Shown in pieces: positions 1-9,268 of a DNA stretch of 64,000 bases. The position numbers and the translations under genes are program-made. Numbering within the stretch: position 1 is the first letter of the stretch; every line of letters begins with the position of its first letter. Source of the stretch: Shewanella sp. UCD-KL21 (lineage in GTDB: Bacteria; Pseudomonadota; Gammaproteobacteria; Enterobacterales; Shewanellaceae); NCBI RefSeq assembly GCF_001957135.1, contig NZ_MPHK01000017.1:1-64000 (forward strand), read 5' to 3'. A model generated the notes under the pieces. It had not been told where the DNA came from and did not search any database. It saw only the letters and a program-made list of their open reading frames with translations.

Positions 1-267
1 CGTTTAGAGATGCGTTTAGAGATGGTGGCGATAGCAAAAGAGGCAGAGGTTGCACCCACTCGAATTAGTTTTACGGCAGCAATAAGTCTGATAGATACCC
101 AATTGAGGTGGCAGGCTCTATCACCTGATGGAAAGTTGCCCGCTAAATTGAAGCAAATGCGTGCCGATATAAAACACTTTATCTTGCCTGATAAAAGAAA
201 GCACCGAACGTATCCACGTTCAGTGCTTTATATACCTAGCCGCTATCCACTTAGGTTTAAACAGTAA
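1..267 (+). mobile_element. IS4-family transposase, C-terminal fragment (runs off left edge)
   Basis: The reading frame is open from base 1, so the N-terminus lies outside the window. About 88 residues are visible. The pattern of a 'SF..A..LI..QL.W' helix, a 'GKLP..L..MR.....ILP.KR' basic stretch and a terminal 'R.YPRSV....RYP.R' motif is typical of the extreme C-terminus of IS4-type DDE transposases. The catalytic residues would lie upstream and cannot be checked. The first 24 bases are a perfect 12-bp tandem duplication that encodes RLEM twice. An imperfect stem-loop lies inside the last codons near 200-230. An inverted repeat TAATGC/GCATTA just after the stop (266-287) could belong to the element end. 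Whether the element is intact cannot be told here. Confidence 0.7.
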
Positions 268-315
268 TGCTTATCCGAACGGCATTAACTCATTGAGTGG
301 CTTTTTTGTTAAATG

Positions 316-392
316 TGGTCGGTGATAGAGGATTCGAACCTCTGACCCTCTCGTCCCAAACGAGATGCGCTACCGGGCTGCGCTAATCACCG
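316..392 (-). tRNA. tRNA-Pro (anticodon TGG), copy 2
   Basis: On the minus strand the 77 bases fold as a complete cloverleaf. The acceptor stem is CGGTGAT/ATCACCG, the D-arm carries AGCGCAGCCCGGTAGCGC, and the anticodon loop is CGTTTGGGA with anticodon TGG. The T-arm has GGTTCGAATCC and CCA is encoded. It is identical to the copy at 555-631 and is the last gene of the tRNA operon, next to the IS4 fragment. Confidence 0.95.
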
Positions 393-554
393 AAATTTTT
401 ACTGATATTTTAAGTCTTATAAGGTCAACCCTTTGCTTCACTCTAAAAGAGTGAGTGACACGTTATCAATAACGCTATTCACTGAATGTAACTTTTTATA
501 CGGTAGGCCAATCTGATAGGATCAAAATAAATCACTAATTGGAATACTAAAATT

Positions 555-631
555 TGGTCGGTGATAGAGGATTCGAACCTCTGACCCTCTCGTCCCAAAC
601 GAGATGCGCTACCGGGCTGCGCTAATCACCG
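555..631 (-). tRNA. tRNA-Pro (anticodon TGG), copy 1
   Basis: A 77-base cloverleaf identical to the second proline tRNA 162 bases downstream, with anticodon TGG and an encoded CCA end. It follows tRNA-His by 43 bases on the minus strand. In enterics the corresponding operon is argX-hisR-leuT-proM. I see no leucine tRNA here, and the proline gene is doubled. Confidence 0.95.
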
Positions 632-674
632 AAGATGTTGCAATTACGACACTTCTAAAAGAAGTTAAATTGAA

Positions 675-751
675 TGGGGTGACTGATGGGGCTCGAACCC
701 ACGACAACCGGAATCACAATCCGGGGCTCTACCAACTGAGCTACAATCACC
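675..751 (-). tRNA. tRNA-His (anticodon GTG)
   Basis: The minus strand shows GTGATTG paired with CAGTCAC in the acceptor stem, the anticodon GTG within GATTGTGATTC, and a T-arm with GGGTTCGAGCCCC. A discriminator C precedes CCA. The base at 751 supplies the extra G-1 that pairs with C73, a hallmark of histidine tRNA. It lies 39 bases after tRNA-Arg. Confidence 0.95.
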
Positions 752-790
752 ACTGACCTTTCAATTTTGCTAACAAGCTACTGTACCGAA

Positions 791-867
791 TGGTGCGCCC
801 AGAAGGATTCGAACCTTCGGCCTTACCCTCCGGAGGGGTACGCTCTATCCAGCTGAGCTATGGGCGC
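791..867 (-). tRNA. tRNA-Arg (anticodon CCG)
   Basis: First gene of the minus-strand tRNA operon. The acceptor stem is GCGCCCA/TGGGCGC and the anticodon stem-loop TACCC-CTCCGGA-GGGTA gives anticodon CCG. A T-arm GGTTCGAATCC and an encoded CCA are present. The order Arg-His-...-Pro matches the enteric argX-hisR-leuT-proM operon except for the missing Leu. Confidence 0.95.
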
Positions 868-888
868 TCGCCTTGGTTAGCGACGCAC

Positions 889-917
889 ATAATAGGGATA
901 AATCAGCTTCACGTCTA
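889..917 (-). promoter_or_regulatory. Promoter of the Arg-His-Pro-Pro tRNA operon
   Basis: Minus strand: TAGACG (912-917), 17-base spacer, TATTAT (889-894). It is followed at once by the GC-rich GTGCGTCGC, the kind of discriminator seen in stringently controlled stable-RNA promoters. The predicted start near 882 leaves a short 5' leader before tRNA-Arg at 867. The assignment is by motif match and position only. Confidence 0.6.
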
Positions 918-1073
918 CCTTTGTTTTTAATTTTTTTTCTGTTTGCTCATGTTTTGACTGAATTGGGATATTTTTAAGCATTTTTAATTATAAACTCATG
1001 TTGGTTCACATTATTGGTTAAGTTTCATATACTGAAACGTCAGTAAAAAGTCTTAAAGGAATAAGGGCGTGCT

Positions 1074-3746
1074 ATGGAAAAGGGAACCTTCCCCATATTT
1101 AGTTCAGATAATGTTGAGCACCTCAAAAGAAGAGTGTCACGACTAAGGCGTTTGCTGAGCAAATACAAACGTGCTGAAGTCATCCAAAATGCATTATTAG
1201 AAATATCCAACATTGCCACTAACGCCATCTCCCTTGACGCTTTTTATCATGGCGTTCACTCTCACCTGCAAAAACTTATCCACGCTGACAACTTCTTTAT
1301 TGCTGAACTCGATGCCGACAGCAGTACTATTAGTTTGCCTTTTTTTGCCGATGAAAAAGATCCCCATCCAAGTGAGCTTTATCCCGATGAAGAAATATCC
1401 GCACTGCTCAAACGGGGGATTACTGGCTACGTACTCAGAACTGGCGAGCCATTACTGTGTGATGACCAAGGTTTTGAGTCATTGGTAAAAGCAGGTGAAA
1501 TAGATGACTTAGGTTCAGCCTGCCTGCAATGGTTAGGAGTTCCGATTAAGCACAATGATAAAGTCACTGGCGTATTAGTTGTTCAAAGCTACAGTGATGA
1601 CACTATATATGGTGAATTAGAATTAGAATTAATGGGCTTTATTTGCCACCATATTTCTGGGGTAATGGAACGTTTGCGTCATAATGAAGAACTCGAAATT
1701 GCCATAGTACAGCGCACGAAGGAGCTCAGTGATGCCTACGAAAAAGTAAAACAAGAGGTACAAGAGCGCGTAAAAGCTGAAAAGTTGCAATCAGCACTGT
1801 TTCAAATTGCAGACCTCTCGACCTCTGATGTTAGCCAAGCGGTATTCTATCCACAGATCCACAAAATCATCAGCCAACTTATTCCTGCAGAAAATTGTTT
1901 TATCTCTTTAGTTAATAAAGCAAGCAACACGCTGTCTTTCCCCTTTTATGTCTCTAAGATGACTTCAGAGCCGCCTAAGCCTCGCCCAATGCAAGATGGG
2001 CTAACAGAATATATTCTTAAACATAAAAAGCCGCTACTGCTGCGCCAGCAAGATATTCAAGCATTGATTAAAGCCGGTGACATCTACGGCCACAATCCAG
2101 ATTTAAACCACACTCACGCAATGGTGCAATGGATTGGTATTCCATTAGTCATTCACGGTGAAGTCACCGGTGGGTTAACCATATACAGCTTAAGCGATAA
2201 CGACTCTTTTGCGGTTAAAGATCTTGAGCTACTGACCTTTGTGTCACAACACATTGCCAATGCCATAGAAAAGAAATTAGCCGCAGAGCAGCTAAAAAGA
2301 AGTCATGAATTATTAGAAGACAAAGTCCAAAAGCGCACCCATGCTATCGCTGAAATGAATGACAATTTGCAGCGACAAATTATGCAGCGTAAAAAGATAG
2401 AAGCCCAATTAGTCTTTGACGCCAAACATGATAACTTAACTGGTTTACCCAATCGTAGCTTCTTTATGGAGCGCTTATCCCAAACCATTAAACATCTTCG
2501 CCGTAATAAAAATGAGCAATGCGCATTATTGTTTATCGACTTAGATGGCTTTAAACAAATTAACGATACCTTAGGTCATTTAGAAGGGGATCGATTTTTA
2601 ATTGAAACCTCAAAAAGATTAAAAGCGTGTATTCGTGATAACGATACCCTTGCACGTTTAGGCGGTGATGAATTTGTGATATTGCTAGACTCAATTCATC
2701 GTAAACAAGATGCTGAAGATGTCAGTGAACGCATACTTAAAGCCATCGCTCAGCCATTTACATTAACCAGCCAACAGGTTATCTCCGGCGCAAGTATTGG
2801 CGTGGCTTATAGCGCAACGAACACCTCCTATGACAGCGAGTCTATTTTACGTCATGCTGACACGGCCATGTATCAGGCAAAAGCCAAAGGTAAAGGTTGT
2901 TATGTGGTGTTTGATCAGCACATTGAGCAACACTTTAATCAAAGAGTGGAATTAGAGCAGGACTTCCAGCAGGCATTAGAAAATCACCATATAAATGTTA
3001 ATTTAATCCCCGTGGTCGACTTTGATGGTCTGAGCATTTTAGCTTATGAGCCTATAGCCTCTTGGCAACACGCTGCACATGGTCATATCAGTCACCAACA
3101 ACTGCAATCATTGGCGAGTAAAACCCAAACCATCACCATTTTTGATGGCTATATATTTAAATATATCAATAATAGCTATAAGGCGTTATCTAACACCCTT
3201 GGTCACGTGCCACAAATTCACATGTCACTATCAAGCAAGCATATTAAGTTGAAATACGGCTTACGCAGCTTAAAAAACACCATCAAAAATAGCCAAATCA
3301 GTCCAAGCCATTTATGGCTATTTTTCCATGAAAAAGCCTTCGTCAAAGATCGTAAAAACCATATCACGGCCTTTGATACTTTAACTGAGCTTGGGGTTAA
3401 AATCGGCATTAATGGTTATGGCACCGGTTATAGCTCGTTAAGTAGCCTCAGCTTTTTGCCAATAAAAGCCCTTAAACTGGATGCTGATGCAAGCCAACAT
3501 TTACTGAATAGTAAACAATTGCAATTGGCAAAAGCATATTGCCTCATTGCATCGACTTTGGGGGTTGAAATGTTTGCTGATGGGGTCAATACTGGCGAAC
3601 AACTCGCAGCGTTACAACAGCTGGGGTACAAGCAGGGACAAGGCGCAATCTTCAGTGCTAACGACATCTGTATAAAAGCGCAGCCAGAGGAAACCACTGA
3701 CACCCAACAAGGCGCTGAGTGTCAGTTAGCAGAGCTTACTTCTTAA
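1074..3746 (+). CDS. Dual-GAF diguanylate cyclase with degenerate EAL domain
   Basis: 890 residues, cytosolic, with no membrane segment. In order: a short basic helix, GAF domain 1 (about 45-205), coiled coil (about 210-235), GAF domain 2 (about 240-395), coiled coil (about 400-440), GGDEF (about 445-610) and an EAL-like domain (about 625-870). The cyclase signature is intact (GGDEF at 530-534). The phosphodiesterase domain is not: the EAL position reads EPI (659-661), and the DDFGTG loop reads NGYGTG. It should therefore make c-di-GMP but not degrade it, with the EAL fold perhaps acting as a sensor or dimer element. The GAF domains suggest control by a small ligand or redox cue. The stop codon lies inside the end of the convergent rep gene (11-base overlap). 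Confidence 0.85.
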   Translation: MEKGTFPIFSSDNVEHLKRRVSRLRRLLSKYKRAEVIQNALLEISNIATNAISLDAFYHGVHSHLQKLIHADNFFIAELDADSSTISLPFFADEKDPHPSELYPDEEISALLKRGITGYVLRTGEPLLCDDQGFESLVKAGEIDDLGSACLQWLGVPIKHNDKVTGVLVVQSYSDDTIYGELELELMGFICHHISGVMERLRHNEELEIAIVQRTKELSDAYEKVKQEVQERVKAEKLQSALFQIADLSTSDVSQAVFYPQIHKIISQLIPAENCFISLVNKASNTLSFPFYVSKMTSEPPKPRPMQDGLTEYILKHKKPLLLRQQDIQALIKAGDIYGHNPDLNHTHAMVQWIGIPLVIHGEVTGGLTIYSLSDNDSFAVKDLELLTFVSQHIANAIEKKLAAEQLKRSHELLEDKVQKRTHAIAEMNDNLQRQIMQRKKIEAQLVFDAKHDNLTGLPNRSFFMERLSQTIKHLRRNKNEQCALLFIDLDGFKQINDTLGHLEGDRFLIETSKRLKACIRDNDTLARLGGDEFVILLDSIHRKQDAEDVSERILKAIAQPFTLTSQQVISGASIGVAYSATNTSYDSESILRHADTAMYQAKAKGKGCYVVFDQHIEQHFNQRVELEQDFQQALENHHINVNLIPVVDFDGLSILAYEPIASWQHAAHGHISHQQLQSLASKTQTITIFDGYIFKYINNSYKALSNTLGHVPQIHMSLSSKHIKLKYGLRSLKNTIKNSQISPSHLWLFFHEKAFVKDRKNHITAFDTLTELGVKIGINGYGTGYSSLSSLSFLPIKALKLDADASQHLLNSKQLQLAKAYCLIASTLGVEMFADGVNTGEQLAALQQLGYKQGQGAIFSANDICIKAQPEETTDTQQGAECQLAELTS

Positions 3747-5748
3747 ACATATCCCGCAGGTTCGCGATATTGCTTTTACCAGTTTGCTGCCGCTCTTGCT
3801 CAGTCTGTTTCGGTTTACGGTTTTCCCAGATTAAGTCATCTTGAGGCAGTTCCATCAAAAAACGGCTTGGCTCACAGCGCATGGTTTCTCCAAACTGACG
3901 CCGTTCACGACACATAGTAAACCATAACTCTTTCTGCGCTCGGGTGATCCCCACATAAGCGAGTCGGCGCTCTTCATCGACATTGTCTTCATCAATACTC
4001 GACTGATGCGGCAAGATACGCTCTTCGGTGCCCACCATAAACACATAAGGGTATTCTAGTCCTTTGGATGCATGTAAGGTCATCAGCTGCACTTGATCGC
4101 CGCCTTCATCCTCTTGGTTACGTTCCATCATGTCACGCAGGGTCAAACGGGTAACCACTTCAGGTAAGGTCATTGGTTCGTCCAAATCATCACCTTCAAG
4201 CATTTGAGTTACCCATTTATACAGCTCAGAAATATTCTTCATCCGCATTTCAGCGGCTTTAGCGCTGGTGCTGGTTTCATACAAATAATCTTCGTAATTA
4301 ATTTTACGAATAAGCTGCTTAATGGCGTCTACCGGTTCACCGCGGTTAGCCACTTCTCCGGTATCAACAATGAATTTACCAAACTGATATAACGACCCCA
4401 TTGCCGCTGGCGACAGATGATGGTTGAGCTCGGCTTGAAAAATCGCTTCAAATAACGAGATGTGCTTTTCATTGGCATAACTGCCTAAACGCTCCAATGT
4501 TGCTGGGCCAATACCGCGCTTTGGAAGGTTAACAACCCTTAGGAAGGCATTATCATCATCAGGATTCACTACCAAGCGCAGGTAAGCCATGATGTCTTTA
4601 ATTTCTGCACGAGCAAAAAACGAAGTACCACCAGAAAGCTTGTAAGGAATGCGGTTAGTCATTAATGCACGTTCTAATAACCGCGATTGATGGTTACCCC
4701 GATACAAGATGGCATAATCGCCAAATTGGGTGCGGCCGACAAACTTGTGACGAATAATCTCCGCCACCACCCGCTCTGCTTCTTGCTCTTCATTGGCAGC
4801 AAATAGCACCCTAAGCGGCTCGCCATAGGCCAGCTCACTGAATAAGGTTTTTTCGTACACATGGGGGTTATTAGCAATCAAGATATTGGCTGCGCGTAAA
4901 ATACGTTGGCTAGAGCGATAATTTTGCTCTAGCTTAATCAAGCGCAGTTGCGGAAAGTCTTTCCCTAGTAACACCAAATTTTGCGGTTTAGCGCCACGCC
5001 ATGAGTAAATCGATTGATCGTCATCACCTACCACGGTAAATCGCGCGCGGTCGCCAACCAGCAGCTTCACCAGCTCATATTGGCTAGTATTAGTGTCTTG
5101 ATACTCATCCACCAGCAAGTATTGAATACGGGTCTGCCAGCGGGTTCTGACTTCTTCATTGTGACGTAATAATAAGGTCGGCAATAAAATCAGATCGTCA
5201 AAATCCAGCGCGTTGTAGGCTTTCATTTGCTGGGCATAGCGCTGATAAAGCTTGGCAAATAATTGGGTTTGCTGATCGCCACCGCGTTTAATGGCTTGAT
5301 CTGGCACCACCAAATCACCTTTCCAGTTTGAAATGGCACTGGCGAGCGCTTTGATAAGGTCTTTATCTTCTTCAAGCTCATCTTCGGTGAGCTCTTTTAA
5401 TAGTGCAAAGGTGTCTTGATCATCAAACAGTGAAAAGCCAGCCTTTAAGCCCACCACTTTATATTCACGTTTAAGAATTTCTAAACCCAAAGTGTGGAAA
5501 GTTGAAATCCACAAACCGCGGGCTTCTTTGCGCCCCATAGACTGTGAGACACGCTCTTTCATCTCACGGGCGGCTTTATTGGTAAAGGTCACCGCAGCAA
5601 TATTGCGCGCCTTGTAGCCACACTTTTCAACTAAGTATGCAATTTTGTTAATAATTACCCGAGTTTTACCACTACCCGCCCCCGCTAAAACCAAGCAAGG
5701 CCCAGAAACATAGTGAACGGCATCATTTTGCCCAGGATTTAACTTCAT
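3736..5748 (-). CDS. rep: ATP-dependent DNA helicase Rep
   Basis: 670 residues, close to the 673 of the E. coli enzyme, and alignable along its whole length. It is a superfamily 1A 3'-5' helicase that unwinds DNA ahead of stalled replication forks. Visible motifs are Walker A GAGSGKT near residue 29, [31 protein letters not shown], the [16 protein letters not shown] block and [11 protein letters not shown] chose the ATG giving MKLNPGQ, which matches the family N-terminus. An upstream in-frame ATG would add 22 residues that do not fit. The stop overlaps the convergent GGDEF gene. The gene is divergent from ubiK. Confidence 0.97.
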   Translation of the reverse strand: MKLNPGQNDAVHYVSGPCLVLAGAGSGKTRVIINKIAYLVEKCGYKARNIAAVTFTNKAAREMKERVSQSMGRKEARGLWISTFHTLGLEILKREYKVVGLKAGFSLFDDQDTFALLKELTEDELEEDKDLIKALASAISNWKGDLVVPDQAIKRGGDQQTQLFAKLYQRYAQQMKAYNALDFDDLILLPTLLLRHNEEVRTRWQTRIQYLLVDEYQDTNTSQYELVKLLVGDRARFTVVGDDDQSIYSWRGAKPQNLVLLGKDFPQLRLIKLEQNYRSSQRILRAANILIANNPHVYEKTLFSELAYGEPLRVLFAANEEQEAERVVAEIIRHKFVGRTQFGDYAILYRGNHQSRLLERALMTNRIPYKLSGGTSFFARAEIKDIMAYLRLVVNPDDDNAFLRVVNLPKRGIGPATLERLGSYANEKHISLFEAIFQAELNHHLSPAAMGSLYQFGKFIVDTGEVANRGEPVDAIKQLIRKINYEDYLYETSTSAKAAEMRMKNISELYKWVTQMLEGDDLDEPMTLPEVVTRLTLRDMMERNQEDEGGDQVQLMTLHASKGLEYPYVFMVGTEERILPHQSSIDEDNVDEERRLAYVGITRAQKELWFTMCRERRQFGETMRCEPSRFLMELPQDDLIWENRKPKQTEQERQQTGKSNIANLRDMFKK

Positions 5749-5893
5749 GCTAACTAGATCACCAATAACGAAAATAAAAGGATAGTGATCATACCAGAAA
5801 CCGCCAAGCTGCAATTAAAAATATCGATCGTTATGCTATTTTCGATCGTAATCATAAAAGCATTCTATTCGTCATCGAAGTGTTGGGATTGCT

Positions 5894-5922
5894 TTGGAAA
5901 ACGCCGCCGCCTCAGGTACAAT
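5894..5922 (+). promoter_or_regulatory. Predicted ubiK promoter
   Basis: TTGGAA (5894-5899), 17-base spacer, TACAAT (5917-5922), which is a good sigma-70 match. The transcript would start about 30 bases before the ubiK ATG. The rep-ubiK intergenic region also holds two copies of CGATCG (near 5822 and 5841) of unknown meaning. Confidence 0.55.
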
Positions 5923-5960
5923 CGAGCTAACAAACAGCTAATTTTAATATGGAATTGATA

Positions 5961-6212
5961 ATGATTAATCCTAAAAAACTTGAAGAAGTTGCCAAGCAAC
6001 TGAGTGATAATCTTCCTAGCGGCGTAAAGCAATTTGCCGGTGAGTTTGAAGAACGTTCAAAGCAAATTCTACAAAACCAATTAATGAAATTAGATGTGGT
6101 TTCTCGCGAAGAGTTTGAAGTTCAGCAGCACGTGTTATTAAAAACCCGTGAAAAGCTTGAAGCGCTGCAAGCGCAAGTGGATGAATTAGAAAAAAAGTTC
6201 TCAGCTGAGTAG
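5961..6212 (+). CDS. ubiK: Ubiquinone biosynthesis accessory factor UbiK (YqiC/BMFP family)
   Basis: 83 residues. It begins MINPKKLEEVAKQ and contains LVSREEFEVQQHVLLKTREKLEALQ, close to E. coli UbiK (YqiC). The C-terminal half (about 45-80) is a strong coiled coil, as expected for this trimeric factor, which helps the late ubiquinone hydroxylase complex and binds UbiJ. The ATG at 5961 is preferred over one 12 bases upstream because GGA sits 8 bases before it and the protein then matches the family start. It is a single-gene unit with its own promoter and a strong terminator. Confidence 0.92.
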   Translation: MINPKKLEEVAKQLSDNLPSGVKQFAGEFEERSKQILQNQLMKLDVVSREEFEVQQHVLLKTREKLEALQAQVDELEKKFSAE

Positions 6213-6255
6213 AACATCGCTGGTATTTTTAGCCATCACCATGGCTAAAAGCAAT

Positions 6256-6285
6256 AAAAATGGCATCCAACTGGATGCCATTTTT
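6256..6285. terminator. Bidirectional terminator between ubiK and the aminotransferase gene
   Basis: A perfect 13-bp inverted repeat, AAAAATGGCATCC / GGATGCCATTTTT with a 4-base loop, giving a T-run on either strand. It serves ubiK (+) and the convergent aminotransferase gene (-). Confidence 0.9.
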
Positions 6286-6308
6286 GTATAACATTTACAT
6301 AAGCCTGC

Positions 6309-7463
6309 TTAGTTCAGCGCTTCTTCTAAAGCACGTAAACACAAGGCAACATTTTCGCGTCTTGCGCCGTAGCCCATTAAACCAATACGCCACGCTTTAC
6401 CCGCTAAGGCGCCAAGACCGGCACCAATTTCTAGGTTATAGTTTTCTAGCAACTGTTTACGCACTGCTGCGTCATCAACACCTTCAGGAATATACACCGC
6501 ATTAAGTTGTGGTAAACGGCAAGCTTCATCAACCACAAAAGTAAGCCCTAGCTTTTCAAGGCCAGCACGTAGTAACTGATGCATATCAGCGTGACGCTGC
6601 CATGCGTTTTCTAGTCCTTCGTTGGCTAAAACGCGCAATGACTCATGCAATGCATAAAGGGCATTTACAGGTGCGGTATGATGATAGCTGCGTTTTGCGC
6701 CGCTATCTTTACTGCCCCAATAGCCCATTACCAAGGTTTGATCTAAAAACCAGCTTTGCACCGGGGTTTTACGCTGCTTTAATTTCTCAACCGCTTTGGC
6801 TGAAAAAGAAACTGGCGAAATCCCAGGTACGCATGATAAACACTTTTGGCTACCAGAATAAATGGCATCAATGCCCCAATCGTCCACTCGTAGCTCAACG
6901 CCGCCCAGTGATGTCACTGCATCGACAATGCTTAAGCAATCATGTTGCTGCGCTAATGCGCATAAGCTTTTGGCATCAGAGACGGCGCCTGTAGAGGTTT
7001 CGGCATGGACAAAGGCTAAGAATTTGGCATCTGGGTTGGCTTGCAATGCTGCTTCTACCGCAGAGACTGAAACAGGCTCGCCCCATTCGTTATCAACCAC
7101 AATTGCAGTCGCGCCGACGCGCTCAACATTTTGGCGCATACGCTCGCCAAATACCCCGTTACGACAGACGATGACTTTTTCACCTGGCTCAACAAGGTTT
7201 ACAAAACAAGTTTCCATACCAGCGCTGCCTGGCGCAGATACAGCTAGAGTCATTTCATTTTCAGTTTGAAATGCGTATTGAATCAGCGCTTTTAGCTCAT
7301 CCATCATGGCGACGAATAAAGGGTCTAAATGACCAATGGTGGGTTTTGCTTGTGCAGCAAGCACTTCAGGATAGACATCTGAAGGCCCAGGCCCCATAAG
7401 GATGCGGCGAGGTGGATTAAAGGCACTAATTTTTGAAACAGCATTCGACGAAACAGATAACAT
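6309..7463 (-). CDS. Class V aminotransferase, alanine/serine-glyoxylate type
   Basis: 384 residues, PLP fold type I. The family N-terminus RRILMGPGPSDVYPEVL and PTIGHLDPLF are present, followed by the PLP-binding SAPGSAGMET (near 77-84). The SIVDAVTSLGGV segment carries the cofactor aspartate, and the Schiff-base lysine is K207 in SGSQKCLS. The alanine-glyoxylate / serine-glyoxylate / purine catabolism (PucG) group shares these features, so the exact donor cannot be fixed. The ATG at 7463 has AAGGAG six bases upstream. A TTG directly before it is rejected. It is a single gene, convergent with ubiK and separated from ilvA by 224 bases. Confidence 0.88.
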   Translation of the reverse strand: MLSVSSNAVSKISAFNPPRRILMGPGPSDVYPEVLAAQAKPTIGHLDPLFVAMMDELKALIQYAFQTENEMTLAVSAPGSAGMETCFVNLVEPGEKVIVCRNGVFGERMRQNVERVGATAIVVDNEWGEPVSVSAVEAALQANPDAKFLAFVHAETSTGAVSDAKSLCALAQQHDCLSIVDAVTSLGGVELRVDDWGIDAIYSGSQKCLSCVPGISPVSFSAKAVEKLKQRKTPVQSWFLDQTLVMGYWGSKDSGAKRSYHHTAPVNALYALHESLRVLANEGLENAWQRHADMHQLLRAGLEKLGLTFVVDEACRLPQLNAVYIPEGVDDAAVRKQLLENYNLEIGAGLGALAGKAWRIGLMGYGARRENVALCLRALEEALN

Positions 7464-7687
7464 CAAAGTCTCCTTGGCTCGAGGTCTAGTTAGTAATAGC
7501 TCAATGAAACCTACATTGTTTAATTATTTTTCTGCCACCGAATATAATTTCGTTTGCGGCAAGCTTTAAAGCTGCAGTGACAATAACACACAGATAACCA
7601 CAAAATCGCTATCTGCATGAAATTTATTGTCGTACTCTGCTAGACACTTATCCTTTAACAGCTTTGGTTTAGACTGCTTTTTCTGAG

Positions 7688-9265
7688 TTATTGTGGGGTA
7701 TTTAAAAACAGCTGATAGGCTGGGCTTTGGGTTTCTTCTTGATAAACAAAACCGAGCTCAGTTAAAAACTGCTGAAACGCTTCGCCGTCACTGGCGGGCA
7801 CTTCAAAACCCGCTAACACCCGACCGTAAGCGGCGCCGTGGTTACGATAATGGAACAAACTGATATTCCATTGGCTTTGCAGGGTATTTAAAAACTTAAA
7901 TAACGCCCCTGGATGCTCAGGAAACTCAAAGCTGAATAAGCGTTCATCAAGTGGCTCAGGCGGGTGACCGCCGACCATATAACGCACATGCAGCTTAGCG
8001 GTTTCGTCATGGGACAAATCTTGTACTTCAAAGCCATCGCTTTCTAGATTTGCGATAATATCATCAAGTTCAGCTTGCCCATTTGATAGGCGAATACCTG
8101 CAAACACCACCGCTTTATCACGACTGGAGAAACGATAATTAAACTCAGTCATGGCGCGTTTCTCTAACAGCTCACAAAAGCGTAAAAATATCCCCGGACG
8201 CTCAGGGACTTTAACCGCTAAAATAGCTTCTTTTTGCTCGCCTAGCTCGCAGCGCTCAGATACATAACGCAAGCTATGAAAATTGACATTAGCACCAGAC
8301 AAAATCGAAGCCACTTTTAACGGCTTATCTGCATCATTGGCCACATGCTGTAGATACTTTTTCATCCCAGCTGTTGATAACGCCCCTGCAGGTTCAGCAA
8401 TGGCGCGGGTGTCTTCAAAAATGTCTTTTACTGCGGCGCAGATTTCGTCTGAGGTAACGGTAATGACATCGTCAACATAGTCTTTGGCGACTCTAAATGG
8501 CTCTTCACCGATACGCTTAACCGCGACGCCATCAGCAAATAAACCCACTTGGCTTAGTGTTACTGGCTCGCCCGCAGCTAATGCCGATTTTAAACAGGCT
8601 GCATCTTCAGGCTCTACGCCAATAATTTTAACCTGTGGCATAACCGCTTTATAATAAGCCGCAATGCCTGCAATTAAACCACCGCCGCCTACAGGCACGA
8701 ACACCACATCAATATCACGCTGCTGTTGCAGCATTTCTTGAGCTATGGTGCCTTGACCTGCGATCACCGCTTCATCATCAAAAGGGGCGATATACACTCG
8801 GCCTTCTTTTTCAGATAAGGCTTTGGCGTAATCATTGGCTTGATCAAATGCCTGACCGTGGAGCAGCACATTGCCACCTAAGCGCTTTACCGCATCGATT
8901 TTAATTTCAGGGGTTGTTGTAGGCATCACAATCACCGCACTAATGCCAACACTTGCCGCCGACATTGCCACCCCTTGAGCGTGATTACCTGCAGAGGCGC
9001 AAACCACACCTGCAGCAGCTTGCTCAGGGGTTAGCTGCGCAATACGATTATAGGCACCACGCAACTTAAAAGAATGCACTGGCTGCATGTCTTCACGTTT
9101 TAAAAACACGTCACAGCCAAAGCGTGCCGATAGCTTTTTCATGCTCGATAGCGGCGTTACTTTGGCGACGTCATACACAGACGACAATAGAATCTTCTGT
9201 AAATATTGCTGAGCTAAGGGCATGGGCGTTAACTCCAGTTGCGTTGCTGATGCCAAGGATTGCAT
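7688..9265 (-). CDS. ilvA: Threonine ammonia-lyase, biosynthetic (threonine deaminase)
   Basis: 525 residues, the long biosynthetic form. It converts threonine to 2-oxobutyrate, the first committed step to isoleucine. The N-terminal PLP domain carries the Schiff-base lysine K67 in HSFKLRGAYN and the PVGGGGLIAG phosphate loop. The C-terminal 190 residues hold two ACT-like regulatory repeats (for example ERPGIFLRFCELL and EHPGALFKFLNTL), which bind isoleucine and valine in the E. coli enzyme. It is the last gene of the ilvGMEDA operon and starts 3 bases after the ilvD stop, so it is probably translationally coupled. Confidence 0.97.
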   Translation of the reverse strand: MQSLASATQLELTPMPLAQQYLQKILLSSVYDVAKVTPLSSMKKLSARFGCDVFLKREDMQPVHSFKLRGAYNRIAQLTPEQAAAGVVCASAGNHAQGVAMSAASVGISAVIVMPTTTPEIKIDAVKRLGGNVLLHGQAFDQANDYAKALSEKEGRVYIAPFDDEAVIAGQGTIAQEMLQQQRDIDVVFVPVGGGGLIAGIAAYYKAVMPQVKIIGVEPEDAACLKSALAAGEPVTLSQVGLFADGVAVKRIGEEPFRVAKDYVDDVITVTSDEICAAVKDIFEDTRAIAEPAGALSTAGMKKYLQHVANDADKPLKVASILSGANVNFHSLRYVSERCELGEQKEAILAVKVPERPGIFLRFCELLEKRAMTEFNYRFSSRDKAVVFAGIRLSNGQAELDDIIANLESDGFEVQDLSHDETAKLHVRYMVGGHPPEPLDERLFSFEFPEHPGALFKFLNTLQSQWNISLFHYRNHGAAYGRVLAGFEVPASDGEAFQQFLTELGFVYQEETQSPAYQLFLNTPQ

Positions 9266-9268
9266 GGA

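Noticed and set aside
288..306. Short ACTCA/TGAGT hairpin with T-run after the transposase
   Set aside because: The stem is only about 4 bp after allowing a loop, too weak to call a terminator.
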